Positions 6,997-14,255 of a stretch of DNA of 40,104 bases are shown here, piece after piece. This DNA comes from Clostridia bacterium (GTDB taxonomy: Bacteria > Bacillota > Clostridia > Oscillospirales > CAG-272): assembly GCA_017396225.1 (NCBI GenBank), contig JAFQMP010000040.1, positions 1 to 40,104 on the forward strand. The letters run 5' to 3'. Positions within the stretch are counted from its first letter, which is position 1. Each line of letters opens with the position of its first letter. Below the pieces are notes generated by a model. It did not search any database and was not told the DNA's origin. It saw only the letters and a list, made by a program, of their open reading frames with translations. Made by a program: the position numbers and the translations under genes.

Positions 6997-7432
6997 CGTC
7001 GGGCAGGGCCAAGAGAGCCTGCAGTTGGCTGTCCGTGATGGTGATTTCTTTGACACCGCCGCCACGGGCGGCTATTTTTATTTGGTGGGTGTGCTCGGTG
7101 GCGGTTCCGTATTTGTCTGCGGCAAGCAAGCCCGTCACAAAGGCGTCCACCTTGATGCGGTCTGTGGCATCGAGGGCTGTGATTTTCGCCCATAGCTCGT
7201 CTTCCTCGCGCTCTACAATGGGGCCGAGGGGGATTTTTTTATCCTCCTTGCCGAGTAGGTAGTCTACGGTGACGTCAAAATATTTTGCAAATTTGAAAAG
7301 CGTTGCCTGGCGCGGAACTGTCTTCTCGTTCCAGCAGGAGTAAGCGGCGTTTGAGAGGCCGTTGTCGGTACACGCTTTGGTGGGCGCGATGCCGCGCTCG
7401 TTACATAATTCAGTAAAAATTTTTTTGAACAT
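6968..7432 (-). CDS. XRE-family phage repressor
   Basis: The 154-residue protein has an N-terminal helix-turn-helix (about residues 1-62, ending in the family-typical TVDYLLGKED). The remainder (about 70-154) is a helical region with no S24 peptidase motifs. It sits divergently from the rightward early operon with an operator-rich gap between, the standard place of the lysogeny repressor. The start MFKKIF at 7432 is chosen for GGAGG at 7437-7441. Its 3' end overlaps the ImmA-like gene, the presumed protease that removes it. No autoproteolysis site is visible, so induction probably depends on that protease. Confidence 0.9.
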   Translation of the reverse strand: MFKKIFTELCNERGIAPTKACTDNGLSNAAYSCWNEKTVPRQATLFKFAKYFDVTVDYLLGKEDKKIPLGPIVEREEDELWAKITALDATDRIKVDAFVTGLLAADKYGTATEHTHQIKIAARGGGVKEITITDSQLQALLALPDVTDLGDADN

Positions 7433-7450
7433 TTTTCCTCCAAATTGCAC

Positions 7451-7555
7451 AAACTTAGCAAACCAAGAGTGTGCATTTGTGACAAAGTTTGAAAACTTAG
7501 CAAAAAATGGTTGACTTTACTATGTTTACTAAGTTATAATAGTTACCGTGGTAAC
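7451..7555. promoter_or_regulatory. Operator region between repressor and early operon
   Basis: AAACTTAGCAAA occurs at 7451-7462 and 7493-7504, 42 bp apart (about four helical turns). The inverted form TTTACTAAGTT at 7525-7535 (one mismatch) lies inside the rightward promoter. The second copy is half of the inverted repeat AAGTTT-GA-AAACTT (7485-7498). A separate perfect dyad, GTTACC-GT-GGTAAC, at 7542-7555 covers the expected transcription start. The first motif is the likely repressor operator and the dyad may be a Cro-like or second regulator site. A leftward promoter for the repressor must also be here but no clear -10 was seen. Confidence 0.7.
7511..7540 (+). promoter_or_regulatory. Rightward early promoter (PR-like)
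   Basis: TTGACT at 7511-7516 and TATAAT at 7535-7540 are 18 bp apart. An operator copy (7525-7535) lies between the boxes and a dyad follows the -10, so binding there would block RNA polymerase. Confidence 0.88.
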
Positions 7556-7612
7556 ATTCCAAAACAAGCATACCACAAAAACTAAGAAAAGTCAACAAAG
7601 GAGGGTTGCGAA

Positions 7613-7816
7613 TTGAGTGTTGCAGAAAATGTACGTGCGCGCCGTGAGGCAAGGGGCCTGACACAGCAGGCGCTGGCGGATTTGTTATCCGTGGGGCGCT
7701 CCTACGTGGCGCAGATTGAGCGCGGCAGCAAGGTGCCCAGTATGTATATGGGTAAGGCGATTGCCGAGGCGCTTGGGTGCTCGGTAGAGGATTTATTGAA
7801 GGAAAGGGAGGTTTGA
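7613..7816 (+). CDS. Cro-like XRE DNA-binding protein, first gene of the early operon
   Basis: The 67-residue protein is a single XRE helix-turn-helix domain: ARGLTQQALADLL is the first helix pair and VGRSYVAQIERG the recognition helix region. It lacks any effector domain, as Cro-type repressors do. It starts with TTG at 7613, supported by AAGGAGGG seven bases upstream and by the absence of a suitable ATG. First gene behind PR, hence the likely antagonist of the lysogeny repressor. Confidence 0.85.
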   Translation: MSVAENVRARREARGLTQQALADLLSVGRSYVAQIERGSKVPSMYMGKAIAEALGCSVEDLLKEREV

Positions 7817-7817
7817 A

Positions 7818-8105
7818 ATGAGCATAGCGGAGAGAGCCGGGAGTGAGTTATATATGCGCGCTTACATGGATGGGTACACCGCAGCTTTGGAAAAGGCCGA
7901 GGCGGAGAGTGCCAAGCCGTTCCTGACGGTAGACGACGTGGTGGCGCGATACGGTGGCATCAGTAAAAACAAGGCATACGGCATTATGCAGGCGGTGCGG
8001 CACTGCTGCAACGGCGGCAAGCTGAACAACGACCGTATGATATTGCGTGCCGAGCTTGAGTGGTGGGAAAGGGAGGTTGATAAGCAGTATAAGGAGCGTT
8101 TGTAG
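7818..8105 (+). CDS. Winged helix DNA-binding protein, excisionase-like
   Basis: A 95-residue protein. The N-terminal half is an amphipathic helix (about 1-32). Residues 35-85 carry a helix-turn-helix arrangement (LTVDDVVARYGGISKNKAYGIM, with the recognition helix after the GISK turn) followed by a short wing with basic residues. This is the size and layout of phage Xis or MerR-like accessory proteins. GGGAGG precedes the ATG, which begins two bases after the previous stop. It could serve as excisionase or as an early regulator; no pairing with the integrase can be shown from sequence. Confidence 0.6.
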   Translation: MSIAERAGSELYMRAYMDGYTAALEKAEAESAKPFLTVDDVVARYGGISKNKAYGIMQAVRHCCNGGKLNNDRMILRAELEWWEREVDKQYKERL

Positions 8106-8303
8106 AAAATTGCCGTTGTTTCTTGTTATAAATTGGAAAATTATATAGAAGAAATGGAAAAAACAAAATGAAAATTGGAAAAAGAAAAGAGCTCTGCGAA
8201 GATGCTTGGCGGCATCGCAGAGCCCAAAGGGGCAGGAATGTGAGAACTCCTGTTCCTCTATTCTATCACAAAACGGAAGAAAAAGCAAGGAGGATTTTGA
8301 AAA
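8106..8303 (+). other. Early-operon leader segment with a long hairpin, no gene seen
   Basis: This stretch is A-rich and contains a strong stem, GCTCTGC-GATGC paired to GCATC-GCAGAGC, at 8191-8223 with a three-base bulge and loop TTGGCG. No T-run follows, so a simple intrinsic terminator is unlikely. It may be an RNA processing or antitermination structure. An open frame at 8168-8374 overlaps the better supported gene at 8304 and is not counted. Confidence 0.4.
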
Positions 8304-8471
8304 ATGTCAATGACTATCGAACAGATGCGTGCAGAGGTTGCGCGGCTTTATTCCGGGGACGGCTGGCGGCGTAAGGTGGCGGCGATGCCTGAGGGGCAAA
8401 TTCTTGCCATATACAACAAGCAGGTGCTTGGGAAGGCAAGCGGTCAGGGCGGTACGGGAAATGCGCGATAA
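8304..8471 (+). CDS. Small early phage protein, 55 residues
   Basis: The frame begins MSMTIEQMRAEVARLY, has a central SGDGWRRKVAAMP segment and ends after a Gly-rich tail. CAAGGAGGATTTTG directly before the ATG is one of the best Shine-Dalgarno sites in this operon. Its stop overlaps the next gene's ATG by 11 bases, indicating translational coupling. I recall similar short proteins (RKVxxMPxxQIxAIY) in early operons of clostridial phages but no function is known. Confidence 0.7.
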   Translation: MSMTIEQMRAEVARLYSGDGWRRKVAAMPEGQILAIYNKQVLGKASGQGGTGNAR

Positions 8472-8760
8472 GGGGCGAATTTCGGCGCGTGGCGTGACGG
8501 TGGGAGAGATTTCGCTCGCCGAGGATTTATTTTTGGCCGAGGGGCTTGTCCTGATGGTGCGTGCGCTGGTGAATGACGTCAACCGTATGCTCGGTGACGA
8601 TTACTTATATTTTTCCGAGTTTGCCTCTATGTGGGTGCTGCTTGCCAAGCGCGAGGGGCAGTGCGACCGTATGGTTGCGAACGGATTTTCAAATGCGGCT
8701 GACCTTTCGGGGCTGGCCCAGACCTTACAAAAAGCAGTAAAAAAGGAGATTGAATTATGA
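8461..8760 (+). CDS. Early phage protein of unknown function
   Basis: A 99-residue, mostly helical protein. ATG 8461 lies within the end of the preceding gene (11-bp overlap); longer in-frame starts would overprint the whole of that gene and lack a ribosome site. Hydrophobic patches (LFLAEGLVLMVRALV and YLYFSEFASMWVLL) suggest a compact helical bundle. The last codons overlap the start of the PcfK-like gene by four bases (ATGA). No family recognised; its linkage to pcfK/pcfJ-type genes suggests an accessory early role. Confidence 0.7.
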   Translation: MRDKGRISARGVTVGEISLAEDLFLAEGLVLMVRALVNDVNRMLGDDYLYFSEFASMWVLLAKREGQCDRMVANGFSNAADLSGLAQTLQKAVKKEIEL

Positions 8761-9161
8761 CGCAGGTACAGATGAAGGCAGTTGCTCTTTTGAAGAGTGA
8801 GGAGCAGAAGCAGGGGGCGAGTGGTGCCAAGGCAAAGGCGGTTTATTCTGCCGTGCGTGATACGCTTGTGTCCTTTTGCGAGCAGAACGAGGAATTTGCG
8901 GATGCTGTGCTGCAATCGGCGGGGACGCTGGGTGCGTGCTGCGAGAAGATTACGGAGAAATGCGGTAACGCAATCTCTGACCTTGACCTTTACGCCCGTG
9001 CGGTGGAGTTTTATTTTCCCGGTGCGGTGATTGAGATGAAAATGACGGTCTACATGAGCAAGTTTGAAAGAGATGCGGCTATGAGAGATGCAAAATCCCA
9101 GTCGAGTGCAAAAGTGCTTGACCTCAGGCTTGAGGATTTGCTTGACCTGGGAGGCGTGTGA
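8757..9161 (+). CDS. PcfK-like protein
   Basis: This 134-residue helical protein matches the PcfK-like family by size and by the conserved core CEKITEKCGNAISDLDLYARAVEFYFPGA (about residues 62-90), followed by a positively charged tail. The family was named from enterococcal plasmid pCF10 and is nearly always followed by a PcfJ-like gene, as here with a stop/start overlap. The biochemical function is not established. It overlaps the preceding gene by four bases and is part of the early operon. Confidence 0.8.
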   Translation: MTQVQMKAVALLKSEEQKQGASGAKAKAVYSAVRDTLVSFCEQNEEFADAVLQSAGTLGACCEKITEKCGNAISDLDLYARAVEFYFPGAVIEMKMTVYMSKFERDAAMRDAKSQSSAKVLDLRLEDLLDLGGV

Positions 9162-10843
9162 TGGAATTCATCCGTGTTTGTGACGAGGACAGGGCAGGGT
9201 GGGGCGATGCCTTTTTCAATATGCCCGACGTGCCTAACGAGGAATTGCTGGAGGTGAGGGGAATATTCTCACATTACATTTTTTACCGACGCGAGAAAGG
9301 GTGCGTGCGTGGGCGTTGCACCTGTTGCGGAAAGGAAATGGTGGCGCGTAAATATGATGAGGGCACGTTCCTTGGGGAATTGTGGGTTGCAAAGGATAAG
9401 GAAACAGGGTATTGTCCCTCATGTGGCGAGGGGGTTGTTTATCGCTCGGCAGGACGGTTTAAGGATTTTAGCACGCTTGACTGTTATCGGAACGTGATAT
9501 TTATTCTGCCGATACACGGTGGGCAGACGGTGTTTTTCCGCTGTTACACGGTATTTGCAAATTATCACGCAGACGGCCCTGTAAGGCTCTGCTTTGTGGA
9601 GAAGGCGCATTACCGTCTTTCGCAAGGGGAGTGGTTTATGGAGCGACGGACGTTCCCGACATACGAGCCGATGATGTTTGACACCTTGGCTTGTTATCAG
9701 GGAATATACGACCGTAACGACGTGGGGCCATGGCAGGCAAGGAAGCGCCCTTGCGACCCGTGGCAAACCTACATGTGGCACTATCCGCATTACGCCTTTA
9801 TGAATATGCAGAAGCTGCAGGACACCTTTCTCAAATACAGTCGGGTGCGGGATTTTAACCGCCTGCGTCCAAAGAGCGGAAGCTATTACAGTGGCGGAAC
9901 AGGGAGCACCAAGCTGATGGCTTATCTTTGCTATTATACGCAGTATCCCACACTTGAAATTGCCCTGCGTACGGGTGGGGGCGAAGCGGCGCGTGACCTT
10001 ATATATTCGCACCAAAAAAACGCACGTGTGGTGAATTGGAAGGCGAGAAATCCGCTTGAATTCTGGCGTGTGAGCAAGGAAGAATACCGCGCGACAGAGG
10101 GGCTTTCCGACAGGCTATCCTTTTTTAAGGATTGCAGGCAATATTTTGGGCGGTTGCCCGTGGTCGACCTTGCGGCTATGTATCGGGACGGCGAGCGACA
10201 GGTGCGTGCGTTCTTTGAAATTCTTGATATGCTTGAGGGCGAAAAGCCCGCAAGGCTCCTCAGATACTGTAACACGCACAGCAAGCAGTATTTTGGCTTT
10301 TACAAGGATTATCTTGAGGCTGCGCGCGAAATCGGGCGGGATATTACGGTACACAACGTGCGCTATCCCAAGGACCTGCAAAGAGCGCACGACGAGGCGG
10401 TTGCGGCACGCAACTACATGAGAAACGAAAAGCAATACGCGGCGTGGGAGAAAAAGGCACGTAAGTATGCAAAGAGCGATGCAAAGCGTCGGAAATTCTA
10501 TGACTTTGCCGAGGGCGACTATTTTGTGCGCGTGGCAAAGGACGGCCCTGAAATCGTGGCAGAGGGCAACGCCCTCGGTCATTGTGTTGGCGGTTACGTG
10601 GACAGGCATGTGACCTGTAAGACGACCATTCTGTTTCTCCGCAGGGTGGCAGAGCCTGACAAGCCCTTTTATACGGTTGAAATGCGAGAGGGGAAGCTGC
10701 AGCAGGTGCATGGCAGTCATAACTGTGGCATCAAAGGTGAGGCGAAGGACTTTTTTGACCGCTGGCTTGCCTGGCTTGAGGCAGGCGGCGGCGTGAGAAA
10801 ACAAACAAGACGTGCAAAAAGCACAGAAAGAGAGGCAGGATAA
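9161..10843 (+). CDS. PcfJ-like protein
   Basis: The 560-residue product has an N-terminal zinc ribbon (CTCC about residue 49, CPSC about residue 85), a long middle region rich in aromatic residues (YYSGGTGSTKLMAYLCYY near 250), a Lys/Arg-rich helical segment (about 410-445), and a C-terminal PcfJ signature LGHCVGGYVDRH (about 475-486) followed by FLRR and PFYTVEM. ATG 9161 shares one base with the PcfK stop and has GGGAGGCG upstream; a GTG three bases earlier is possible. PcfJ-like proteins occur widely on Gram-positive plasmids and prophages, but their activity is unknown. The paired histidine/cysteine signature suggests a metal-dependent enzyme or nucleic acid binder; this is inference. 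Confidence 0.85.
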   Translation: MEFIRVCDEDRAGWGDAFFNMPDVPNEELLEVRGIFSHYIFYRREKGCVRGRCTCCGKEMVARKYDEGTFLGELWVAKDKETGYCPSCGEGVVYRSAGRFKDFSTLDCYRNVIFILPIHGGQTVFFRCYTVFANYHADGPVRLCFVEKAHYRLSQGEWFMERRTFPTYEPMMFDTLACYQGIYDRNDVGPWQARKRPCDPWQTYMWHYPHYAFMNMQKLQDTFLKYSRVRDFNRLRPKSGSYYSGGTGSTKLMAYLCYYTQYPTLEIALRTGGGEAARDLIYSHQKNARVVNWKARNPLEFWRVSKEEYRATEGLSDRLSFFKDCRQYFGRLPVVDLAAMYRDGERQVRAFFEILDMLEGEKPARLLRYCNTHSKQYFGFYKDYLEAAREIGRDITVHNVRYPKDLQRAHDEAVAARNYMRNEKQYAAWEKKARKYAKSDAKRRKFYDFAEGDYFVRVAKDGPEIVAEGNALGHCVGGYVDRHVTCKTTILFLRRVAEPDKPFYTVEMREGKLQQVHGSHNCGIKGEAKDFFDRWLAWLEAGGGVRKQTRRAKSTEREAG

Positions 10844-11860
10844 ATGGCAAATGAAATGACGGTAAAGAGTGGCGCGGGCGTGCCCGCGAGAGAGGCGCGT
10901 GAGATTGCGCTGGAGATTAACACCATCAAGCAACAGACCTTTAGGACTGCGCTGATGGCTGCGGTGGAGATTGGCAGGCTGCTTTGCGAGGTCAAGGAGC
11001 AGATTCCGCACGGTGAATTTGGTGCTTGGCTTGCCGAGAACGTGGATTATTCGGTATCGACGGCTAACAACATGATGCGCCTGTACCGCGAGAGGGAAAA
11101 TATGGCGCAGCTTGATATGTTATCAAGCGACAGTTGGGATATGTTTGAGGGTATGAGCCCCACCAAGGTACTGGCTTTGCTTGATGTGCCGGCAGGGGAA
11201 CGACGCGCCTTTATTGAGCAGACGGGTGCCGAGGGTGCCTCGGTATCAGAGGTCAAGGCGGCTGTCAAGGCCCGTGAGGAGGCTGAAAAACGCGCCGAGA
11301 ATGCCGAGCAGAGGGCGGCGAGTGCGGAAGAACGTGCGACCGCCGCAGAGGACGAGGTGAAGCGTCTTTCGGGCGAGGTGGAATCCCTTGACGTACAGCT
11401 GGCGCTTGCCAAATCTATCGGCGCTTCCGATGAGGAGCGCGCGAAAATTGAAAGGGAGGCCGCTGACAAGGCGAAGGCGGATGCAGAAAAGAAGATTGCC
11501 GCTGCGAAAAAGAAGGCGGAGCAGGAGCTTGAAAAGGCACGCCGTGAGGGTGCAGAGGCCGTTAAAAGGGTGGAAGCCGAGAGGGAAGCTGCTATCGAGA
11601 GGGCGCGTGCCGAGGCGGGGGCGCAGGCCCGTGCGGAGAGTGCCGCCAAAATCGCCGCCTTGGAGGACAAGCTGAAGGCACAGGTTGTTGCCGCCTCGCC
11701 TCACATGGAGCGCTTCAGGGCGCATTTAGAGGCCTTTCAGGGTGCATACCGCCGTATGCTTGACGTGGTGGCAGATGCAGAAGAAACGGCACCCGAGGTT
11801 GCTGTGCAGTTAAGGCGTGTGATGGACGAGCTGGTGTCGAGGCTCACGGGGGCAGCGTGA
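10844..11860 (+). CDS. DUF3102 protein with long coiled coil
   Basis: The 338-residue protein begins with a DUF3102-type domain (about 15-115: EIGRLLCEVKEQIPHGEFGAW and SVSTANNMMRLYRE), which resembles ParB/KorB-like DNA-binding helices. Residues about 140-290 form an uninterrupted Ala/Glu/Lys/Arg coiled coil. A short helical tail follows. Known members occur on phages and plasmids of Clostridia near replication genes. The start follows the PcfJ stop directly, with AGAGAGGCAGG upstream. A structural or segregation-like role in replication is plausible but unproven. Confidence 0.85.
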   Translation: MANEMTVKSGAGVPAREAREIALEINTIKQQTFRTALMAAVEIGRLLCEVKEQIPHGEFGAWLAENVDYSVSTANNMMRLYRERENMAQLDMLSSDSWDMFEGMSPTKVLALLDVPAGERRAFIEQTGAEGASVSEVKAAVKAREEAEKRAENAEQRAASAEERATAAEDEVKRLSGEVESLDVQLALAKSIGASDEERAKIEREAADKAKADAEKKIAAAKKKAEQELEKARREGAEAVKRVEAEREAAIERARAEAGAQARAESAAKIAALEDKLKAQVVAASPHMERFRAHLEAFQGAYRRMLDVVADAEETAPEVAVQLRRVMDELVSRLTGAA

Positions 11861-12660
11861 TGGACGAGGTAAAATGGATAAAGGTTGTTACGGATATCTT
11901 TGACAATCCCAAAATCAAACAACTTGAAAAAATGCCGTCCGGTCATTCCCTTGTGTTGATGTGGTTAAAACTGCTTTGTCTTTGCGGCGAACGTAACAGG
12001 GGCTCTCGTCTGATGCTGACCGACACGGTGCCGTATACCGACGATATGCTGGCAGTGGAGTTCCGCATGGAGGAAAAGGTAGTCAGGCTTGGGCTTGGGC
12101 TTTTTGAGAGCTTTGGCATGATTGAGAGGGTGGACGGTGCCATCGATATTCCTTCTTGGGAAAAATATCAAAATGGCGACAAGTTGGCTGAAATTCGGGA
12201 GCAGACGCGTATCCGTGTGGCAAAGTGCCGCGAAAGGCGGCGGCTTGCCGCAAGTAACGCCGCTTGTAACGTTACAGGTAACGCTACCGAAAGCGTTACG
12301 GTAACGCCTATAGAAGAAGAAGGAGAATCAGATATAGATACTCAATCATTCACTCTTATCGCGCACGTGGGCGCGCGAGAAAAAGAGGCAATTTCGGAGG
12401 AAAATGAGGGGGCGCACCCCTCGGCGGAGCAGAAAAAGCGCTTGCAGCAGACCTACCTCGGCGGCAACCTCGGGCAGGGCGTGGTGATGATGAGCGACGA
12501 GCAGTTTGATGCGCTGTGCGCCGAGCTTTCGACCGCTGAGATGGAAAAATATTTCAAAATCGTAACCGATTGCGAAAGCGCAGGAAAGCATTACCGCAAG
12601 CGAACACATTATCAGGCTATTCTTGATATGGCCGAGAAGGACAGGAGGGTTGAGGTATGA
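11860..12660 (+). CDS. Phage replisome organiser
   Basis: The 266-residue protein starts with the phage replisome-organiser N-terminal domain: EVKWIKVVTDIFDNPKIK and the LWLKLLCL helix, a winged helix that binds origin DNA. Residues about 125-160 are a low-complexity linker (Asn, Ala, Thr, Val, Glu, Asp) encoded by repeated GTAACG motifs, probably the origin itself. The C-terminal part (about 185-266) is helical and in related proteins recruits the host DnaI/DnaC-DnaB helicase. ATG 11860 overlaps the previous stop by one base. It is the only replication-initiation gene seen; no phage helicase or polymerase is present, so replication must use host machinery. Confidence 0.85.
   Translation: MDEVKWIKVVTDIFDNPKIKQLEKMPSGHSLVLMWLKLLCLCGERNRGSRLMLTDTVPYTDDMLAVEFRMEEKVVRLGLGLFESFGMIERVDGAIDIPSWEKYQNGDKLAEIREQTRIRVAKCRERRRLAASNAACNVTGNATESVTVTPIEEEGESDIDTQSFTLIAHVGAREKEAISEENEGAHPSAEQKKRLQQTYLGGNLGQGVVMMSDEQFDALCAELSTAEMEKYFKIVTDCESAGKHYRKRTHYQAILDMAEKDRRVEV
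12254..12306. other. Candidate replication origin with GTAACG iterons
   Basis: Inside the organiser gene GTAACG appears at 12254, 12266, 12278 and 12301, with CGTTAC at 12294-12299. The first three copies are exactly 12 bp apart. The second forms a perfect palindrome GTAACGTTAC (12266-12275). An A/T-rich stretch follows at 12308-12360 and could be the unwinding element. Location inside the initiator gene matches lambda O and many Gram-positive phage origins. Confidence 0.65.
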
Positions 12661-12992
12661 AAAAAGGTTTGATTGATGCCGCGGGCGTTCTGCTCCCCGA
12701 GGAGTTGCGTGGGGCAAGGAAGGTTTACATAGCGGGTAAAATCTCGGGGGATGCAGATTACCGTGCGAAATTTGCCCGTGTGCAGACGGCACTTGTGGGA
12801 GAGGGGTACATACCGCTCTCCCCCTCGGTGCTCCCTGACGGTATGACTACGGCCGACTATATGCGGATTTGCTTTACGATGATTGACGTGGCGGACGCCG
12901 TGCTTTTCCTGCCCGATTGGGAGTTTTCGCCCGGCGCGCGCCTTGAAATGGAATACTGCGGCTATACCGCCAAGAAGGTGGTGGAGCTGTGA
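12657..12992 (+). CDS. DUF4406 protein, nucleoside deoxyribosyltransferase-like fold
   Basis: A 111-residue protein with KVYIAGKISGD near the N-terminus, LSPSVLPDG in the middle and DVADAVLFLPDWEFSPGARLE near the end. This is the signature set of DUF4406, related in fold to nucleoside 2-deoxyribosyltransferases (a Rossmann-like fold with a glutamate near the C-terminus). It may alter nucleotide pools or modified nucleosides, but substrates are unknown. It overlaps the replisome gene by four bases and the next gene by four, so it is a fully coupled member of the early operon. Confidence 0.75.
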   Translation: MKKGLIDAAGVLLPEELRGARKVYIAGKISGDADYRAKFARVQTALVGEGYIPLSPSVLPDGMTTADYMRICFTMIDVADAVLFLPDWEFSPGARLEMEYCGYTAKKVVEL

Positions 12993-13414
12993 AAAAGAGA
13001 GTGATTGATGCTGAGGCGTGGCTCAGACAGGTGAGCAACAGTTGGATGAATTACAACCTGGCCGTTAAGATTATCAGGGAGGCACCTGTTTACGAGGTGG
13101 AGGAGGAGCTGCTTGGCCTCTCCTCTGACGATAAGCGCGAGGTTGTCCGTGCGGTTACGGCGGAGGCTAAGCAAGTGAAATGCCGTGCGTGCGGCAGGGC
13201 AATCAAATGGGTGAAGATGCCCTCGGGCAAGAATATGCCCTGTGATTTGCCCGAAATTCATTATCTCCGTGACGAGAACGGCAGCGAGAGCTTTGTGACA
13301 GAGCAGGGTGCCATTGTGCGCGGTGCGCGCGTGGAGCAAGGCGGCGAGGTAGGGTATATCTCGCATTTTATGACCTGCCCGAAGGCGGATACGTTCAGGA
13401 GGGAACGAAAATGA
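12989..13414 (+). CDS. Zinc-ribbon phage protein of unknown function
   Basis: A 141-residue protein with a GTG start coupled to the previous stop. Residues 1-50 are helical. A half zinc ribbon CRACGRAIKW at about 65-74 is followed by a second cysteine (MPCD) and a late cysteine near FMTCPKA, giving a probable four-cysteine metal site. The family resembles small Gram-positive phage zinc-ribbon proteins but no function is assigned. It lies between a nucleotide-type enzyme and small unknown genes, which gives no further clue. Confidence 0.7.
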   Translation: MKKRVIDAEAWLRQVSNSWMNYNLAVKIIREAPVYEVEEELLGLSSDDKREVVRAVTAEAKQVKCRACGRAIKWVKMPSGKNMPCDLPEIHYLRDENGSESFVTEQGAIVRGARVEQGGEVGYISHFMTCPKADTFRRERK

Positions 13415-13662
13415 GAGTGTCGCAGGTGCTGCACAGCATGGATAAGGACGAAATCGTGTGTATTATTGACAGCGCGCGCCCGGTCGATAATGATGTTATC
13501 TATTCGGGCCCGGTAAGAGGAGTGCATCGTGATTCGTTGTTGAATAGTTTGGGCGTGGATATGCTCTTTGTGATTGATGATGTGTTCTACATTGATGTTG
13601 TAAATCGGTTGAGCGTGAAAAGGGGGAGAAAACGTGAAAGACGCATTGCAAAATTTGATTGA
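13411..13662 (+). CDS. Small phage protein of unknown function
   Basis: The 83-residue protein begins MRVSQVLHSMDKDEIVCIID and ends in a very basic tail (VKRGRKRERR). ATG overlaps the previous stop (ATGA). The core pattern of alternating hydrophobic residues suggests a small beta-rich fold. The last 29 bases overlap the next gene in another frame. No known family. Confidence 0.65.
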   Translation: MRVSQVLHSMDKDEIVCIIDSARPVDNDVIYSGPVRGVHRDSLLNSLGVDMLFVIDDVFYIDVVNRLSVKRGRKRERRIAKFD

Positions 13663-14011
13663 CGCCTTCAGGGAACTTGATGCGCCAAACGACGGCAGGG
13701 GATATACCGAGCACTTGGCGGATTTTTTGCTTACCAACGGCGTTATCGTGCCGCCGTGCTTGGAAGGACAGGACATTTATATTGCCAAGAAAAACAAGGT
13801 TGAAATGACCTTTGCGAGAACATTTAGATATTACGGCAAAGAAATCGGGTTAGAGGTTGAAGCAACGCATTATAAACGTGATTACGATGGGTGGCTTGAG
13901 TTAAAAACCGATATTGTTCACGAAAGTGAATTCGGCAAAACAGTCTTTCTCACCCGTGCCGAAGCCGAGAAAGCACTTGCGGAAAGGATGGGAGAGCGTG
14001 AAAATACTTGA
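13634..14011 (+). CDS. Phage protein of unknown function
   Basis: A 125-residue protein starting with GTG at 13634, preceded by AGGGGGAG. The N-terminal helix (ALQNLIDAFREL) leads to an alpha/beta core (FARTFRYYGKEIGLEVEATHYK) with a short acidic region and a C-terminal helix containing LTRAEAEKALAER, a segment common in small phage proteins that have a degraded nucleotide or restriction-alleviation-like role. No specific function can be given. It overlaps both neighbours. Confidence 0.65.
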   Translation: MKDALQNLIDAFRELDAPNDGRGYTEHLADFLLTNGVIVPPCLEGQDIYIAKKNKVEMTFARTFRYYGKEIGLEVEATHYKRDYDGWLELKTDIVHESEFGKTVFLTRAEAEKALAERMGERENT

Positions 14012-14255
14012 GATTTGGTGGAAAAACAATTCAAAATGCTTTTCCATTAGAAACCACCGCAAGGCGTGGAAAAAAGCGGGAAACAAACCGATGTTTTGCT
14101 TTCGCACGAACGGAGCAAAAAAGAAAAACGGTGATAAGTGCTTTGACGCTCACCTGCACATCGGCTACACCATCTTTAATTACACAAATTTTGATTTGCA
14201 AAAAAAGCAACGAAAAAGGCGAATGAAAGGAGAAGCTGATGGGAATTGTGAGTGA
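13998..14255 (+). CDS. Small aromatic, basic phage protein
   Basis: The 85-residue frame begins VKILEIWWKNN (GTG at 13998, translated as Met) and ends in a basic tail. It is rich in Trp, Phe, Tyr, Lys and Asn and has two cysteines (MFCFRTNG, DKCFDAHLHIGY). GGGAGAGC precedes the GTG. It overlaps the previous gene by 14 bp and the next by 17 bp. This frame is chosen over the +1 alternative at 14008, which gives a low-complexity basic peptide. A nucleic acid-binding role is possible from charge only. Confidence 0.55.
   Translation: MKILEIWWKNNSKCFSIRNHRKAWKKAGNKPMFCFRTNGAKKKNGDKCFDAHLHIGYTIFNYTNFDLQKKQRKRRMKGEADGNCE

Noticed and set aside
8168-8374. 68-codon frame before the early small gene
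   Set aside because: Overlaps the well-supported gene at 8304 in another frame and crosses a long hairpin; product is low complexity.
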